Source: Lactarius indigo
Taxonomy: Eukaryota > Basidiomycota > Agaricomycetes > Russulales > Russulaceae
Direction of reading: 5' to 3'
NCBI GenBank assembly: GCA_025766275.1
Contig: JAFKAC010000010.1
Coordinates: forward strand, 186,001 to 250,000
Length of the DNA: 64,000 nucleotides
Shown here: positions 10,951 to 23,702 of the stretch, in pieces
Layout of the letters: every line of letters starts with the position of its first letter
Numbering within the stretch: position 1 is the first letter of the stretch
The notes under the pieces: model-generated
What the model saw: the letters and a program-made list of their open reading frames with translations, nothing else
The model's database searches: none
What the model was told of the DNA's origin: nothing
Translations under genes and position numbers: made by a program

Positions 10951-13900
10951 ATGGGGACCAACGACGATCATCAACTTCGCACTCCTTCGATCTCCGCTAC
11001 TGGCCTCTCGCAATCCGGACACTGTCATCGTGAGCCGTGAGCGCTTTATATCGGGCTGGTCCTCAACAATAAGCTTATTCATGAATTAGAAGAGTTCAGT
11101 TCCCGTCCGACTCTTCCGGAAATTCTTTGGAACTTTAGCCGTTACGAGGACTGTGCACGAGTCGCCCTCGAGGAGAACCCTCACTTCTATTTGCATTTTC
11201 CTGCAGATGAGAGCATATATACGCCTATGTTTCAGTGCCACCCACTCCATGACTTCGGAGCACTTAAACACAACGACACAGTCTATGTTCTCTTCGATGG
11301 GCCTGGCCGTGTGTTTCTTGATTTTGAACACAAACTCAGGATCTTTGGCAATGTCTGGTCGCTAAATGGTTCCCTAATCTTCAGAGGTTCGCACTACGTC
11401 TCCCTATCGTTCTTTCACTCTGACGTATTCTCAGATCGTTCTGGAGTGCTCGAGGGAGAACAACTTATCAGAGGGTTTAGTATACGAGACAATTTGCGGT
11501 ACTGCGAGCAGCAAGTATTATTCTACAATTCTGAGGCCCGTCCCCGATTTGGTCTTCACTACTTGCGTCCCATTGTAACAACGTCGTCACCCGATCGTTC
11601 AACGGGGATGTTCGAGGATTGGAAAGCTCTCAATCGCCTGGCATCGCACTTCATTAACATACACATTTACGACTCACGGGGATTCTCTGGGTCTATAAAC
11701 AGTCTGGTATGTTTCAACGCATCCATTCACTCCCATCTGTACTCAAACTTCTGCATAGGACCTACCTCCTCCCCCCCCAACATTCGAGCGACCAGGATAC
11801 CCTGTTTTATATACGAGCTTCAATATGCTCGAAGATGATATACTCCTGGGTATATTTATCTACTATCGACTGGATGAAGAGAATGCTTGGAATGACCGAC
11901 TTGGGTGGTGCAAGCTCTCTCATGTTTGTCGAAGATGGCGTCACCTAGTACACTCCTCGGCATTCCGCCTGGGTATGCATATTCTATGCACCAATGGCAC
12001 CCGTACAGTGGACACGCTAGACCATTTACCGACCCTACCGCTCTTCGTCGTTTACCTGGATACAAATGCGACCATAAGTGTAAAGGATGAGTTGGGAATT
12101 TACTGCGCGTTACGGTTGCGTGACCGCGTACACCGTATTGACCTCCACCTCCCGTCCTCAATTTTGCATAAGTCTCTCATACTCATGGAAGAACCCTTCT
12201 CAATGCTGGAACACCTCTCTCTGTCGTCCGCAACTGAAGATGACACAAACCTGGTTCTTCCGAAGACATTTCTTGCCCCAAATCTACGCCACCTCACGTT
12301 GCTCGGTATCAATCTTCCCAAAAGATTACGGTTGCTCACCTCCACTGTCTCCCTCGCCACGCTTGTGCTCACGAACATCCGAGCTTCTGGTTACTTTCTG
12401 CCGAGGCTATTAGTGGCACGGCTTCAGTCCCTTCCCCAACTTGAAGAACTGTCCATCGGGTTTTCCATCCCCATACCCCGTCCCAGTGCAGAGAGAGACT
12501 TGTTAAGTAAACGAAGGGCGCTGGTGATGCTACAGAACCTAAAACACCTCACGTTCCAAGGGGTTGGCGCTTATCTGGAATGCCTTGTCGCTCAAATTAG
12601 GGCTCCTGTTCTGAAGCAACTCGACATTACGTTATTCAATCAAATCGCCTTTGCGTTACCACACCTGTCCCACTTCATCAATATCACAGAAGGACTCAAG
12701 CTCCCCATCGTGGAGGTCAGCTTTGGGCGCGATCGGGTCTCCGTAGCCACGGACCTCTACAATACGCGACAGCACAGTGGGCGTTTCGCCCTTCGCGTGA
12801 GGTGCACGCAGCTGGACTGGCAAATCGACTGTGCAGCTCAGATCTGCAGCGTGCTCATGCCTACAGTTTTCGATGTGGAGGAGCTCAGACTCAAATTTCA
12901 CGAACAGACGATGCCGACCAAATGGCAGGATGGTGAGATCGATGACACAACATGGTATGAACTTCTCAGGACATTCATTGGGGTGAAGGAGCTCCATCTT
13001 TGCGCTGCTCTCTCGCGTGAGCTTTCTCGTGTATTGCAGGCGGGTGGTGTAGGGTCAGACCCGGGGTTGCTTCCTGGTTTGCGGGAAATCGTATGCGGGG
13101 TCAAGAAGGGCGATGTGCACAGTCTATTTAGTTCGTTCATCCGCACTCGTGGAATCGCGGGTCGCCCGGTACGCCACCCACAATCCACATATTTCCACCC
13201 TGTCTCCCTGTTCAAATTAGAGGACACTAGGTTGGCTTGGTCAGTGCGTACTCGATTAAGGCGAAAGCGCTGTATGCATGTGCGTCATCAGAATTCCTTC
13301 CTAACAACGCGACGATACCAATTTCGAATATTAACGCTGCAGATACTGCGCCACCGGATATGCCGGATGGGATTTCCTTTGCCAAGGATGAGGTTTTGGA
13401 GATTATCGATATGAGGGACCACTGGTGGCACGCACAGAGAGAGGATAATACCCGTGGTGGTCCGTAGTACCGCCATCCGCCTCTTTATAGATTCTAATCC
13501 GTGTTTGCTCCTACCATCGGGAAGTTGCGCCATCAAACTATCTCCAAATTATCCGACGGTCAGCGGGATCTGGCAATGGCTCGGACCCGCACCAGGCAAA
13601 AGCGTTGCGCGCATGTGCGCAATCGGAGTCCCTTCCTCACAACGACCATGCTGATTTCGAATATTACCGCTGCAGATACTGCATCACCGGATGACCCAAA
13701 TGTGATTTCATTTTTCAAGGGTGAGATTTTGGACGTTTTTGACATGAGTGGCTGGTGGTGGCAAGCACGGAAAGAGGGTGGCATTCTTGGTAGTACGTAG
13801 TACTGCTATCTACATCCCCCCGATTCTAACCCATGCTTGCTTTTATCATCGCGTAGTTGCGCCATCAAGATATCTCCAAATCATCGGACGACAACAACAA

Positions 13901-14535
13901 CCAGCGAGGTGCAAGGCAAAAGCGTTGTACCCATGTGCGTCATCGGTGTCCCTTCCCTACAACGATTGTGCTAATTTCGGATATTACCGCTGCAGATACT
14001 GCTTCACCAGACCATCCGAATGATATTTCCTTTTCCGAAGGTGAAACCCTGGATATTATCGAGATGGACGACGACTGGTGGCATGCACGCAAAGAGGACG
14101 GCACTCTTGGTAGTAAGTAGTACTGCCATTTGCTTCACCGATCCTAATCTACGTTTGCTTTTATCATCGCGTAGCTGTGCCGTCAAACTTCCTCCTAATC
14201 ATCGGACAACAATCACTAGCGGGACGCAAGGCAATAGCGCTGTACACATGTATGTCACGGTCATCAGAATCCCTTCTCTTCATAACAACGATTGTGCTGA
14301 TTTCGGATATTACCGCCGCAGATACTGCTCCACCGGACCATCCGAATGATATTTCATTTTCCAAAGGTGAAATTTTGAATATTATCGAGACGGGCAGCTC
14401 ATGGTGGAGGGTATGGAGAGAGGACGGCCCTTTTGGTGGTACGTAGTACCACCGTCTGCCTCACCAATTCCAGTAATCCACGTTTGCTTTTCTTATCGCG
14501 TAGTTGCCCCGTCAAACTATCTTCGACCTATCTGA
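10951..14535 (+). CDS. F-box/LRR-like protein fused to four tandem Sho1-type SH3 domains (predicted 12 exons, about 965 aa)
   Basis: Model: 10951-11029, 11090-11706, 11759-13168, 13231-13279, 13343-13459, 13525-13614, 13676-13792, 13857-13934, 13996-14112, 14175-14249, 14322-14438, 14504-14535; every junction keeps frame. Residues 1-232 are an unrecognised domain. An F-box-like start ([15 protein letters not shown]...[14 protein letters not shown]) is near residues 255-300, then leucine-rich segments to about 702, closely matching the paralogue at 23.7-25.35 kb. Four SH3 domains follow, each with an ALY(x)YTA motif, a tryptophan pair and a (I/V)(A)PS(N)YL motif. The SH3 block has no ATG of its own and a stop directly upstream, so it needs an upstream exon; the intron 13169-13230 (GTACGC...CACTAG) supplies the F-box frame. 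Known roles: F-box proteins recruit substrates to SCF ubiquitin ligases and SH3 domains bind proline-rich peptides. Alternatives: the 11707-11758 or 13169-13230 introns are not used and two or three genes exist. Confidence 0.6.
13231..14535 (+). repeat. Tandem array of four SH3 exon pairs
   Basis: Each unit has a 117-bp exon (13343-13459, 13676-13792, 13996-14112, 14322-14438) starting atactg and encoding the second part of the SH3 fold. Each is joined to a shorter exon that carries the PSNYL end of one domain and the KALYxY start of the next. Unit spacing is 333, 320 and 326 bp. All internal exons are phase 1-1, and the introns are conserved too: the donor GTGCGT or its variants follows ...tacccat, and the acceptor is CGCTGCAG or CGCCGCAG. 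This is duplication of an exon-intron-exon cassette. The first unit has a weaker donor (GTCCGT) at 13460. Confidence 0.8.
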
Positions 14536-17500
14536 CGACAACAACTACACGCATCGGACGTATATTCTGCATTGTTTCTTTGATGGCTCTGCTCTAGTTT
14601 TTTTCTCCTTTCCTTTCTCTTTCTGGTCGGGTTCTGACCCATGATGCGATGCTATTTACTAATACTTGCTCGAAATTAAGTACTGCTTCGTTTATATATC
14701 CTCTCTTGAACCCGTAGGTGAAATGCAACAAACAGCAGGAAAAGGATGTGATGTGCGCAAGGACGTGCGTATGCAAGAGTTGCACGTTGCACACTCGACC
14801 AAACATCTGCAAATCAGAAGGTGTTCAGAAGTACTTGAGACTAGTTCTGATCAATCCTAGTTCTGACCAATTCTGAACACCTTTGAACATTCTTAAGTTT
14901 TACAGCGTGAGGCACTTCAAAAATAATAAACAGTATCTGACTCAAGGGGCAGATCAATCATCCGACCAAGTTGGTAACAACCTGAATGAGTATGGTCGAT
15001 GAATCAACAACTTGAAATGGACCTGTTCTGTTTATGCCACAAATGCGAATACCACGCTGAGATCCTACCCGTTATTCTCAACCGGTCCCTCACCAATATA
15101 AGGGACCATCTTGCCATTGCCATCCCTGATATTTTTCGACGGAGTGCGCTCAGATGATCTAGTCGATGATGATGCTATTGCGGCTGCTGCTGCACGGTTA
15201 TATCGGGGAAGAGGCTTTCCTTTTTCTGAAGACGAACCTTTGGGGTACCTTCCTCGGTTTTTATAAGCACGCGAATGCGGCAGTCGACTCCGCTGTGTCG
15301 GGAAACTTCAGGAACCCAAATTCTTCCCTTTCGCCTTACAGCATGCCCCACGTCTGTCCTAGTTGTATGGAATGAATGATTAGAGCACCATCACGTCCGT
15401 ATTTATCTCACCGTTTCCCCATCCACTGCGGCGACGTCACACGGCCCTCCAACAAGAGTTGTGGTCTCGTCATCAACTGATCCCTCCCATGTGACGGACA
15501 CTCCCGACTCCGAAGAGCTGCCTTTCTCCTCCTGGAAATATTTTAGTTCACGACCATCTACATTATCTGCGCTGGGTGAAACATCCACAAAGAATTGTTC
15601 CAGCGCGTCGTTTTCAAGTTGGGGGGTCATCGACGCCAACACGGCCGATCTTTCCACCTATCAACATGTTCCAGTTCCGGTTCCATTTCTCAGTGCGTTC
15701 GTTGGCAACCTTTTCTGCGAGGCCGAATGGCACGAAACTACCCACTTTCGAGGTATAACCCGTTTTTCCCTTTCGGTCACCGACTGTCATCTCGTGCAGC
15801 TCCCTCCGAATCAGAAAGAGACAAGCGACCTCTTCTGTTGGCCCACTGTATCATCCGTCTCCTCACCCGAATTTCTGAGTCCATTAGTAAAACAAATCTT
15901 TGGCATCGCTTCCGACCCCTCTCATTTCAGAAAGACCCTCCCTAACTAGGTTCCCCAGCCTGCTTGAGTCACGGGTACCCGTGGGTCGGTCTGGGGTCCC
16001 CCAAGATATTGCGTCAGAGCTGCCCTTTACCAAATAACAGGAGATCTTCCTCTTCCCCTCCATTCGTCGAGACGGCCTTGCCAACCACGGCGCCGCTGCG
16101 GAGCGTGAGGGTCAAATGCGCAAGCAGGAACAAGGCACCCCCGTGGCCAGTGTTGGTGACCGGAGGCACGAGCGTCCGCATTTGAGAAGACGAGTGTGCT
16201 CGTGTGCGGCGTTATGAAGCGCTGAGGATGACAGGGCATCAGATCGCGTGATGTACGTGTGTCGGAGCGACACCTACATGGGGCTCAAGACTTGATATCA
16301 GCGGAAAGACCCGCTTCCACGAACGGTGTGCCGAGCCCGAGGCCAGCCGACGATAAGAGAGGATGCGGGATCGTTGCGTCTTTGCAAAGGATACGCAACC
16401 GCGAACGGATGCTGAGCTCGCACGCCGCTCGAAGGAGGCACTTGTTCGCCTTAGAATTAGATCGCAGTGAATTCAGTCCTGCTTTTTTTCCCTTCTTGGG
16501 AGGGGGGCTCATGTTCACCTCTTTCTGGTTCAGAAGTCGCAAGTAGCACGAGCGCCGAGGGGTACTTAGCACCTCCCGACGACTTGCTACGGACGGTATG
16601 CCCTTTTGGGCAGCACATACCTGATTCCACGCTCACGCAAAGCAGGTGGGTGATTTGACGACGAAAGGTGTCTACCCAACATTCTCTCTGCCCTTCTAGA
16701 CAAAGGACTCGGATGATAATGTTTACGCAATTGTTAGCCCGATGGGCTTGGACATAGCTGATTGGCTAGTGGAAAGACATCTAGACCGAGCTAAGGTTCC
16801 AAGGCGGGTGGAGCAGACTATTTTCCCAGAGAAGGGGTCTTTGGAGGGCCGTTTCACACCGCAGCCTTTGTGTTGGAACGTAATAGTAAGGACCTTGGCG
16901 CACGAGAGAGAGAGTTCGCCCGCCGCTACTGTCTTCGTTGAATGTGATATGGTTTTCGCCCAAGTCCATCACAAGAATCTATTGATCGTCTTACCACAGT
17001 ACTGTCCTTTTGTCTGTTCGATGTATCGGGGGTTAGCGTGGAGGATAGACAGCGTGAGTTTGTATTCAGCGCCGAAGGACAAGTTGAACACCGAGACGAA
17101 GGAGGCGGGAAAAAGTGAGGCGAGCGAGGCAAAGCACAGCAACAGCATCCAGTGTCTCTAGTTCTATTCTAGGCCTCCTAAACGGCCATGATGACGATGA
17201 AGCAACCGTTAAATCTGACACTGCTATACAGTATGTTCTATATAGTATTCAAGTTTCGAGGTGGTTCAGTACTCATGGAGATTTTTCCCAAGTTTTTCCC
17301 ACAGCCCTGCTTTGGGCACAAGCCGCATGAGGTCATGTGATTGTGGCAATGCTCCGTCCGTGCCAGTGGCCCAAAGCCAGTGTTTCAACACAAGAGTGAA
17401 TGAATTTCTTGTGTATTGAGAAACTCACCTGAAAAGCAAGTTTTTGAGGGGTCTTTCTGTGGTCCTGTGCGGTATTCTTGAGTGAGAGAAAGCCTGAGTG

Positions 17501-17931
17501 GTTGAAAATCGAAACCTCAAAGGGGTTTCCAGATAAGGCAAATCCGCCAGACTCTTGCTCCCACTTTTCAGCCACAGCGACCAACACGTTCAACATTGTC
17601 CCCACCCACACCCCAGCCGGCGACAGGCCATCCCAAACTTAATCGTGCTCGATTATCGCATTCGCAAGCACCAGAATCCGCCCGGTGCACCTCCTGCAAA
17701 GAGCTGACAGTTGCGGAGTCAGCGGGTGTTGAATCCTAAATAGGCTCTCAGTCATTTCGCCCTCCACCCGTAAATCTTCCTGCTCGGTGAGCTAACTTTG
17801 TTCTCAAACTTTACTTTTGATTTCGATTGGTGGCTGATCGCTTACTCGCCCCCACTCGTCCGTCTCCTTACGCATTCCTACAACACCACCATCATACCTC
17901 ATCTCCTCGTAATGTAGTAACCACGGCTTCC
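14536..17931. other. Gene-poor stretch between the SH3 array and the WOPR gene
   Basis: No family is recognised. Minus-strand open pieces at 15960-15400 (for example ELHEMTVGDRKGKTGY and a nearby Asp/Glu-rich segment) and a plus-strand 139-codon frame at 16742-17161 look only weakly coding. 17640-17931 is TC-rich with CAACACCACC-type sequence and probably holds the promoter and 5' leader of the WOPR gene. Confidence 0.35.
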
Positions 17932-19751
17932 ATGTCGTCGCCCCCCGACTCCCATAGCAACGGCCAAGGCTCATCTACAACATGGACAGAACCTCCTTGG
18001 TCGGGTTGGATAGAGACTACGGGTGATGCCCTTCTCATCCTCGAGGCCGCACGCCGTGGCTTGATCCCACGCGTCACCCGGCGTCTCGTCGACTCTGAAC
18101 GCAAGATGATTACCTCCGGCTCTGTTTTTGTCTTTGACGAAGACGAAAGCGGTATCAAACGTTGGACGGACGGGTTCTTTTGGAGTCCCAGTCGGATTCT
18201 TGGAAACTTCCTCCTTTACCGCGAGACGGAGAAACGTGGCGCGGGACATAGGGGTGCTCGCAACGACGCCGAACAGGGCGGTGACCAGTCAAGCGGAGAT
18301 GGACCAAAATCCGAGGGCCAGACACTCAGCCGCCCACGCGGGGAAACCACCCGCTTAGGGATTGACAGGCAGCGCGAGAGGAGTCTGGTGGGCAGTCTAA
18401 CGAACAGCTACAAATTTAAGAGCGGGGGCATGATGAAAAAGGTCCGTTCGATTTTTTGATTTTGAACAGAGTCCCCTACTTGTTATTATTTGTTTTCCTT
18501 CCTTTCTACTGGCCGCTCTATTGCGCACTCCACCGCCGCCCATATCTTCCTGGGGTTGCGTCTTCTCTGGGGCATGACCGACAACGTCATCAGTCCAGGC
18601 CTTGGGATGTTAGATCCCTTTGGACAGACTTGGCCGAGTCTGGTGATGTTTCTCCTGACGTAAAGCGGAGCGTTTTGACTCCGGGGAGATATTTGACTGT
18701 TCAAGGCGCCCACTATGAATTGCTTCACTTCTATTTTGGCGATGTCATCCTTTATACGGAAACTGACACTCCTGAATAGACGTTTTCCTTGACCATCAGT
18801 GGCGTCTCCCAACATCTGATATCATATTACAAGATCGAGGACGTCGAACAGGGCCGACTTCGCACCGCGTCATCCTACCCCGAGCTCGCCTCCCTCGACA
18901 TCAGTCCCGAATACCTCGAAAAGACCCATTTTCGAAATCCACCCAAAGTTGAAATCGGCGTCGACAACATTCCCCGGTACCGCGGAGAGGCTGACGACGT
19001 CGAACCGTCTCCCCATGTGCTCAACTCGGCACTGGCGGTCGGCATGCCGCTGCTCAGTGAGCCTCTGGAAGTAGGCGCGGTCATCGCCGCGAACGCAGCA
19101 AACGGGGGCAAGCGCAACAAGCGATACGATCCCTACGCGTCCAAAGGGAGCAAACGCAAGTCAAAAAGCTCCACCACGAGCACGAGTACTCCGACGTCAC
19201 CGACAGACAGCAGCAGCTCCCCTTACCCCGTAGTTCCCACCGGGTTTGCCGACCCCAACATGGCTATGCTGCAGCACGCACACTATGCGGCCTATGGACT
19301 CACACCGGCTTATTCTTATCCCCTTGGCCTCTCCCTCCCGGCACCGCCAGGCATGTACCCCGGCGCCGTGTTCCCAACTGGGCCCCCGCCATCTAGTGCC
19401 AATCAACCGGCGGGTCCTCCTGGTTCGCCATTACCCGCTCAGGGGTCGCCGCAAGCAATGCTTCCTTATCACGCGTACTCCCCTACCGCAGCGCACTCAC
19501 TGCCACCCGCTGGTGATGGCTCTCCAATGCAGGCGCAAACTCAGCAGGCGTATTACCAATTTTACCCGGCTCCCCCACCTCCCGGTTATCCTTCGTATTG
19601 GTCCCCCTATCACCCTGGGGCCGCAACCAGCTATCCACCCTCGACCCAGACCGGTTCTCCTACTTCACCCGTCAGCGCCAGCACGGTCGCATCTGGCGTC
19701 GAGACGCAGATCAAGACAGGAGACGAGAGCGAGGACGGTCTGGCAACATAG
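17932..19751 (+). CDS. WOPR (Gti1/Pac2 family) transcription regulator, 2 exons, 493 aa
   Basis: Exons 17932-18441 and 18780-19751. The 338-bp intron (GTCCGT...CTGAATAG) joins MMKK to TFSLTISGVSQ in phase 0, the expected continuation in this family. Residues about 20-105 form the first WOPR half (GWIETTGDALLILEAARRG, then DESGIKRWTDG and WSPSRI), and residues about 150-215 the second (LVGSLTNSYKF, HLISYYKIEDV). The rest is low-complexity Pro/Tyr/Ser-rich with a basic KRNKRYDPY stretch near residue 285, as in Wor1/Ryp1/Sge1/Gti1-type proteins, where such tails act in activation. Known role: nuclear DNA-binding master regulators of morphology, sporulation or virulence programmes in fungi. The ATG at 17932 is the first in frame with the domain. 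The long intron is unusual beside the short introns elsewhere. Confidence 0.9.
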
Positions 19752-20349
19752 AAAGAAAGAATTATTACGGCCCATCTATGGTGCTATCACAAAGTTCGTT
19801 CGTGTGCATCTGTATATCCGTGCGTATTGTACTTGTGTTTCATTTTCCATCCTATGCTGTGTTTAGTGCTCGCTCTCCCTTTTTTTTTCCTTCTCACTTT
19901 TCCATTTTCGGATCTCTCAAGTATGCATCTGTCGTTGTCGTCATTGCTCCCCTGTTCCCCCGTCTCCTGATTCTGGGCTTGCTTGTACAGCTGCCGTCAT
20001 AATTCCCACTGGTACTATAGAACTTAGTGCGTACATATACATTACTTCAAAGGTACCCCTCTTTATACAGAAATGAACAACACGCGTATTTCATCAATTG
20101 AAGATGGGCGATATTCTGACTTTCGCACCTTGATCCCAAAAGCTCGATTGCGTCAACAACGTACCAAATACAATCACGACGTACGTTTACCCGGACCTGC
20201 TACATCCTTTTCTACAGTAGGAAAAATGCTACGAAGGGGCTTTTGAATTCGAGTCCATACAGGCGAGTCCATATCAGTGCCATCATCGCGTGTAATGGAA
20301 CTTCCGGTTCCACTGGCAGGTTGCTCTGTTAAGTACCGGCCGCAGACAA
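19752..20349. other. 3' region between convergent WOPR and Crinkler-like genes
   Basis: TC-rich and without a strong frame; probably the WOPR 3' untranslated region. The minus-strand part (20320-20200) is open in two frames after a GTAAGT donor near 20363 and may contain the last exon of the Crinkler-like gene. Confidence 0.35.
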
Positions 20350-22715
20350 CTAACGCCCACTTACCCTCTCTTCCATCAATTTATTCAAGCGCTTGCGAAT
20401 TGGGACCAACCGAACAACTTCGAAATCAACGGTGTAGATGGTGACGTTAAGGTTTGCTGGAGGATCCTCCTTCAGGTCGTATCCCAACGCTTCCTTGTCT
20501 TCCGTATCAGTAGTGGCGAAAACATGGCTCCACCGGCGCGCTTCTCCACCGGTGTAAAGAGGGCTGGGAATCGAGAACGGATCTGCTCGAAGCCGCCTAA
20601 TGTTGCGTCGTGCGAGCAAGAGACGGTCACCTGCCAGTGAATCGTGATGATGGCTTTGTCAATGCAGACGACGGCATCAATGGCAGCGTTTGTCTGGGGC
20701 TCAATAAGGGGGTGCGCAGCCACGGTATCTCCATGTCCCGCATTGAGCTCAGATCGGTCAAAGTGATCGACCGGTGCTTTGGGCACACCGGGATTTCAAG
20801 TACTGGCGCCTCACTGGCTATCATGATGGCGGCGGTGCCGCGGCAGTCGATGGGCACCGAGTCCGGATGACCAGACAACTCCGCAAAGAAAAGATAACGC
20901 TTCTGTATGTGGTCTGCGGTCGACCTGAAAGACTTGTCCAGCCTCAGCGAGTCGTAAAATGCAACTCGGTCGACGGCTTTGGCCTTTAGGATCACTTCGT
21001 CGATGTGCGCAGTGGCCACTCGGGCACCTGGGACCGATCTATCCGTTTCCTTTGGTCGGATAGAAAACAGGGGGTCAGATAACGTATACCTATGTCTATT
21101 AATCGTCTTCGAGCGGCACAGAAGTCTTCGACAAAATCACACGCAGCGGCGTAAACATGTGTTTCTCGTGCTTGCATTCCAGAGTGTGCCGCTGTGAGAA
21201 CTGCACACTTGCGCGCAGAAGGACCCCACTTATTGTAAATGAGGAGGAACTCGCTGACATCGAGACCAAGTATATTTCTGTTGGAAAAAGGCTCAGGTGT
21301 GTGCAAAGGTTCAAGTCGGACGAACCCAAGAGCCTGGTCCATCACAAACGCGTTTGCACAATGCCATTCCCAGAACTCCCAAGGCCGAGAGGTTTCATGA
21401 ATGATCCAAATATCTCTTACCCGCGGCGCATCCAGAAATGCGCAGGTCCCCTTGGGTACCGGTGAGGACCAAAGTTTCCTCAGGGACGACCCCCTTATCC
21501 CCTCCAGAGTAGACCCGGACTCTGTCTAGAAAGAGTGAGAAGTCGTATGGCAATACTTGAAATGCAGTAAGCTTTTGTCGCTTAGTTGACGAAGCAGGAC
21601 ATAATATATAAAGCTGCCAGTGGATATCCCTAGATCGATAGTATCGGAGACTCGGAAATGATCGTCAACAAAAAGTGAAGATAGTACACACCACTTCCGA
21701 GTCCCGGCCGGCCAACTACAATTACACCGTGCTTGCCACTCCGAGAAATCGGTGGGCCCAAATGCAGCGATTCAAATCCAGTAATGTACTCTTGGCGGAA
21801 TGAAGGACGTCCCCTTGATAACCGAGGGATCTCGGGCTTAATCCCAGGAGATTGACTTCTGCCGCAAGCAGATGTTCCAACTTCCCTTCATCGCCCAAAG
21901 GAAACGACTTCAGTATCCCTTGGAGGTCTTTTCACTACAAGTTACAGTGCAGGTGCTGGGCAGCATCTAGCAGCTCTGACATAGCCACTGGAGTAGTGTC
22001 AGGGACCCACGGCTGTGCTAGCAAATTGTGCGTACTACTAGGTCGCCTCACACATATGTGAAGGTGAAGCGGCTCCGAGTCCGGTTGACGACGCCATAGA
22101 TCACGTATCCGCTGCGTTACGCCCAACGTTTCAGCGTCATCTGGTGCTCGCAAATCCTGAATGCCATCCCCGTAGTAGTATGGTTCGGGGTCTATGTCAA
22201 CTGAGTGCACGCCAGAAGGGTCAGCCTGGGTGCTTTTCGGAACACCAACAAAGACCCTGGGGTAACAAATGGTCACGGACCTTCAGGAGTGCCAAATCTC
22301 CAGAGGGGACACCATTGAAATGACTTTGTTCGCTCTGGCTGTGAATCTCTCTCTGCAAATTGGCAACATACTTATACTTGGAAATGATCACACAGTGTAC
22401 GCCACATGTGCCTTCAATGAAGTACCAGAGTCTGAAATGAACCATCAAATTGTAGAATGTGCGAGTGGGTGCCATAAAAGTAAACGCTCGACCCCTATCC
22501 AATGATTGACTCAATCGCACCGGGCTCCTTGAACCACGTCTTTCGCGTCTTTCGATCTTTCGACTCAAGATATAAATCGGTGATCCTCTCCTGCCTTGTG
22601 AAAGTGCTGCTTTGTCTGTTGATTTCGTCGTACCTGCCAACGATGGATCATCTAGGGCCCTCTTCGTCGACGTCCTGTTTCCCATGGACCCCTGCAAGGA
22701 CATCTTTACTATCAT
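20350..22715 (-). pseudogene. Crinkler-like (CRN/CR family) protein with N-terminal header and P-loop NTPase, probably decaying
   Basis: From ATG 22715 leftward: a header block near 22440-22270 (LWYFIEGTCGVHCVIISKY, then DLALLKV), which fits the ubiquitin-like Crinkler N-terminal domain. Next is a linker (22260-21940) ending in LWRRQPDSEPLHLHICVRRP, then an NTPase block (KHGVIVVGRPGLGS, an intron, then FIYYVLLRQL) near 21740-21590, and C-terminal parts at 21345-20990 and 21019-20350 with FFAELSGHPDS and VPICPKHRS-like segments. Family knowledge: CRN proteins pair this header with a P-loop NTPase and a nuclease-like C-terminus, are multi-copy in basidiomycetes, and in other lineages act as secreted effectors. 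The Walker A lysine is absent (GLGS), and several stop-separated pieces do not splice cleanly, so loss of function is likely. Exon borders are approximate. Confidence 0.6.
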
Positions 22716-23702
22716 TAATACGGATCAGATCACGCGCACAGACCTAAGGAGCTCAACTCTTAGCTCAACTTTTATGTTGCAGCTCATGGCAATACTCCCT
22801 TGCGTGATATAGGACTTCCAGTTTCATAAAACGAGATATTGGGAGCACTTATCGCGCGGGTGCCCCTACCACGTGGAACTTATTTCGGAGTGGGGAGTTG
22901 CAGCCCTGCCTAGCTGGACTTGGTTTGGTTCCACGAGGTGGCTGCCGGGGTAGGGGGTAGTGGCCCGGAAATACTTTCCCTTGACCTTTGCGTCATGGAC
23001 ACTACATTTCGTTATGATGGATATCCAGCGCCGTTATTATCAATAGCTTTCAATGACCCCAAATTCGTTTGCTAACCTTGGCCAAGGTACCGATCTCACC
23101 CTTTGGAGAATGATGACGTTGACCATTTGCCACGTCTGCAGAACAAGTATAGGTCAACGTTCCTATGGTGTTTGTCAAGCACATGGCGCAAGTCGTGAAG
23201 CAGGTTCGAGGCGAGTAGAGACCCTATGCTGACAATCACTCGGGTAAGGGCGGAGCGTCCCTAGGCCTATCTGGGATGGGCTGTAGTCGTGACAAGCAGT
23301 GGGTCGAAGGGATAGTTCTAATGACCAAGGAATACCTGAGGGTCCTGAACTCATACGGTGTTCCGCGAAATTCCGGACCACCGCAGGATGTGCAGAAATA
23401 TGAAAAGCTTTGATTAAAGAAACTCTCCATTCACGACAGGGAGGAAAGCGATCCGTGTGCTAATACTGCCAGTGTATGGTCCTGTCGTACAGTACAGTAC
23501 TTTTGGCACTCTTTTTTTTTTTTTTTGGAGAGCGTTTTCAAGAGCGTTTTACTTCCGGTAACTACCTTGTCCTACTTTTGGCACTCTTGGTCAGCATGCA
23601 TGTAGACGCTCGGAGAGCACGGGCCGATGAACAAAGGCGCACAATACTCCAATACCAAGCAATACTCACACAATTGATTGGGCCTTGGATTGGGCCGGTG
23701 TT
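22716..23702. other. Intergenic stretch with a T homopolymer
   Basis: No gene recognised. A run of about 16 T at 23511-23526 separates two near-copies of a short phrase (acttttggcactctt near 23500 and 23574), a small local duplication. Confidence 0.4.

Noticed and set aside
18456..18779. 107-codon frame inside the WOPR intron
   Set aside because: Splicing it out joins the two conserved WOPR halves exactly; the frame has no similarity to the family.
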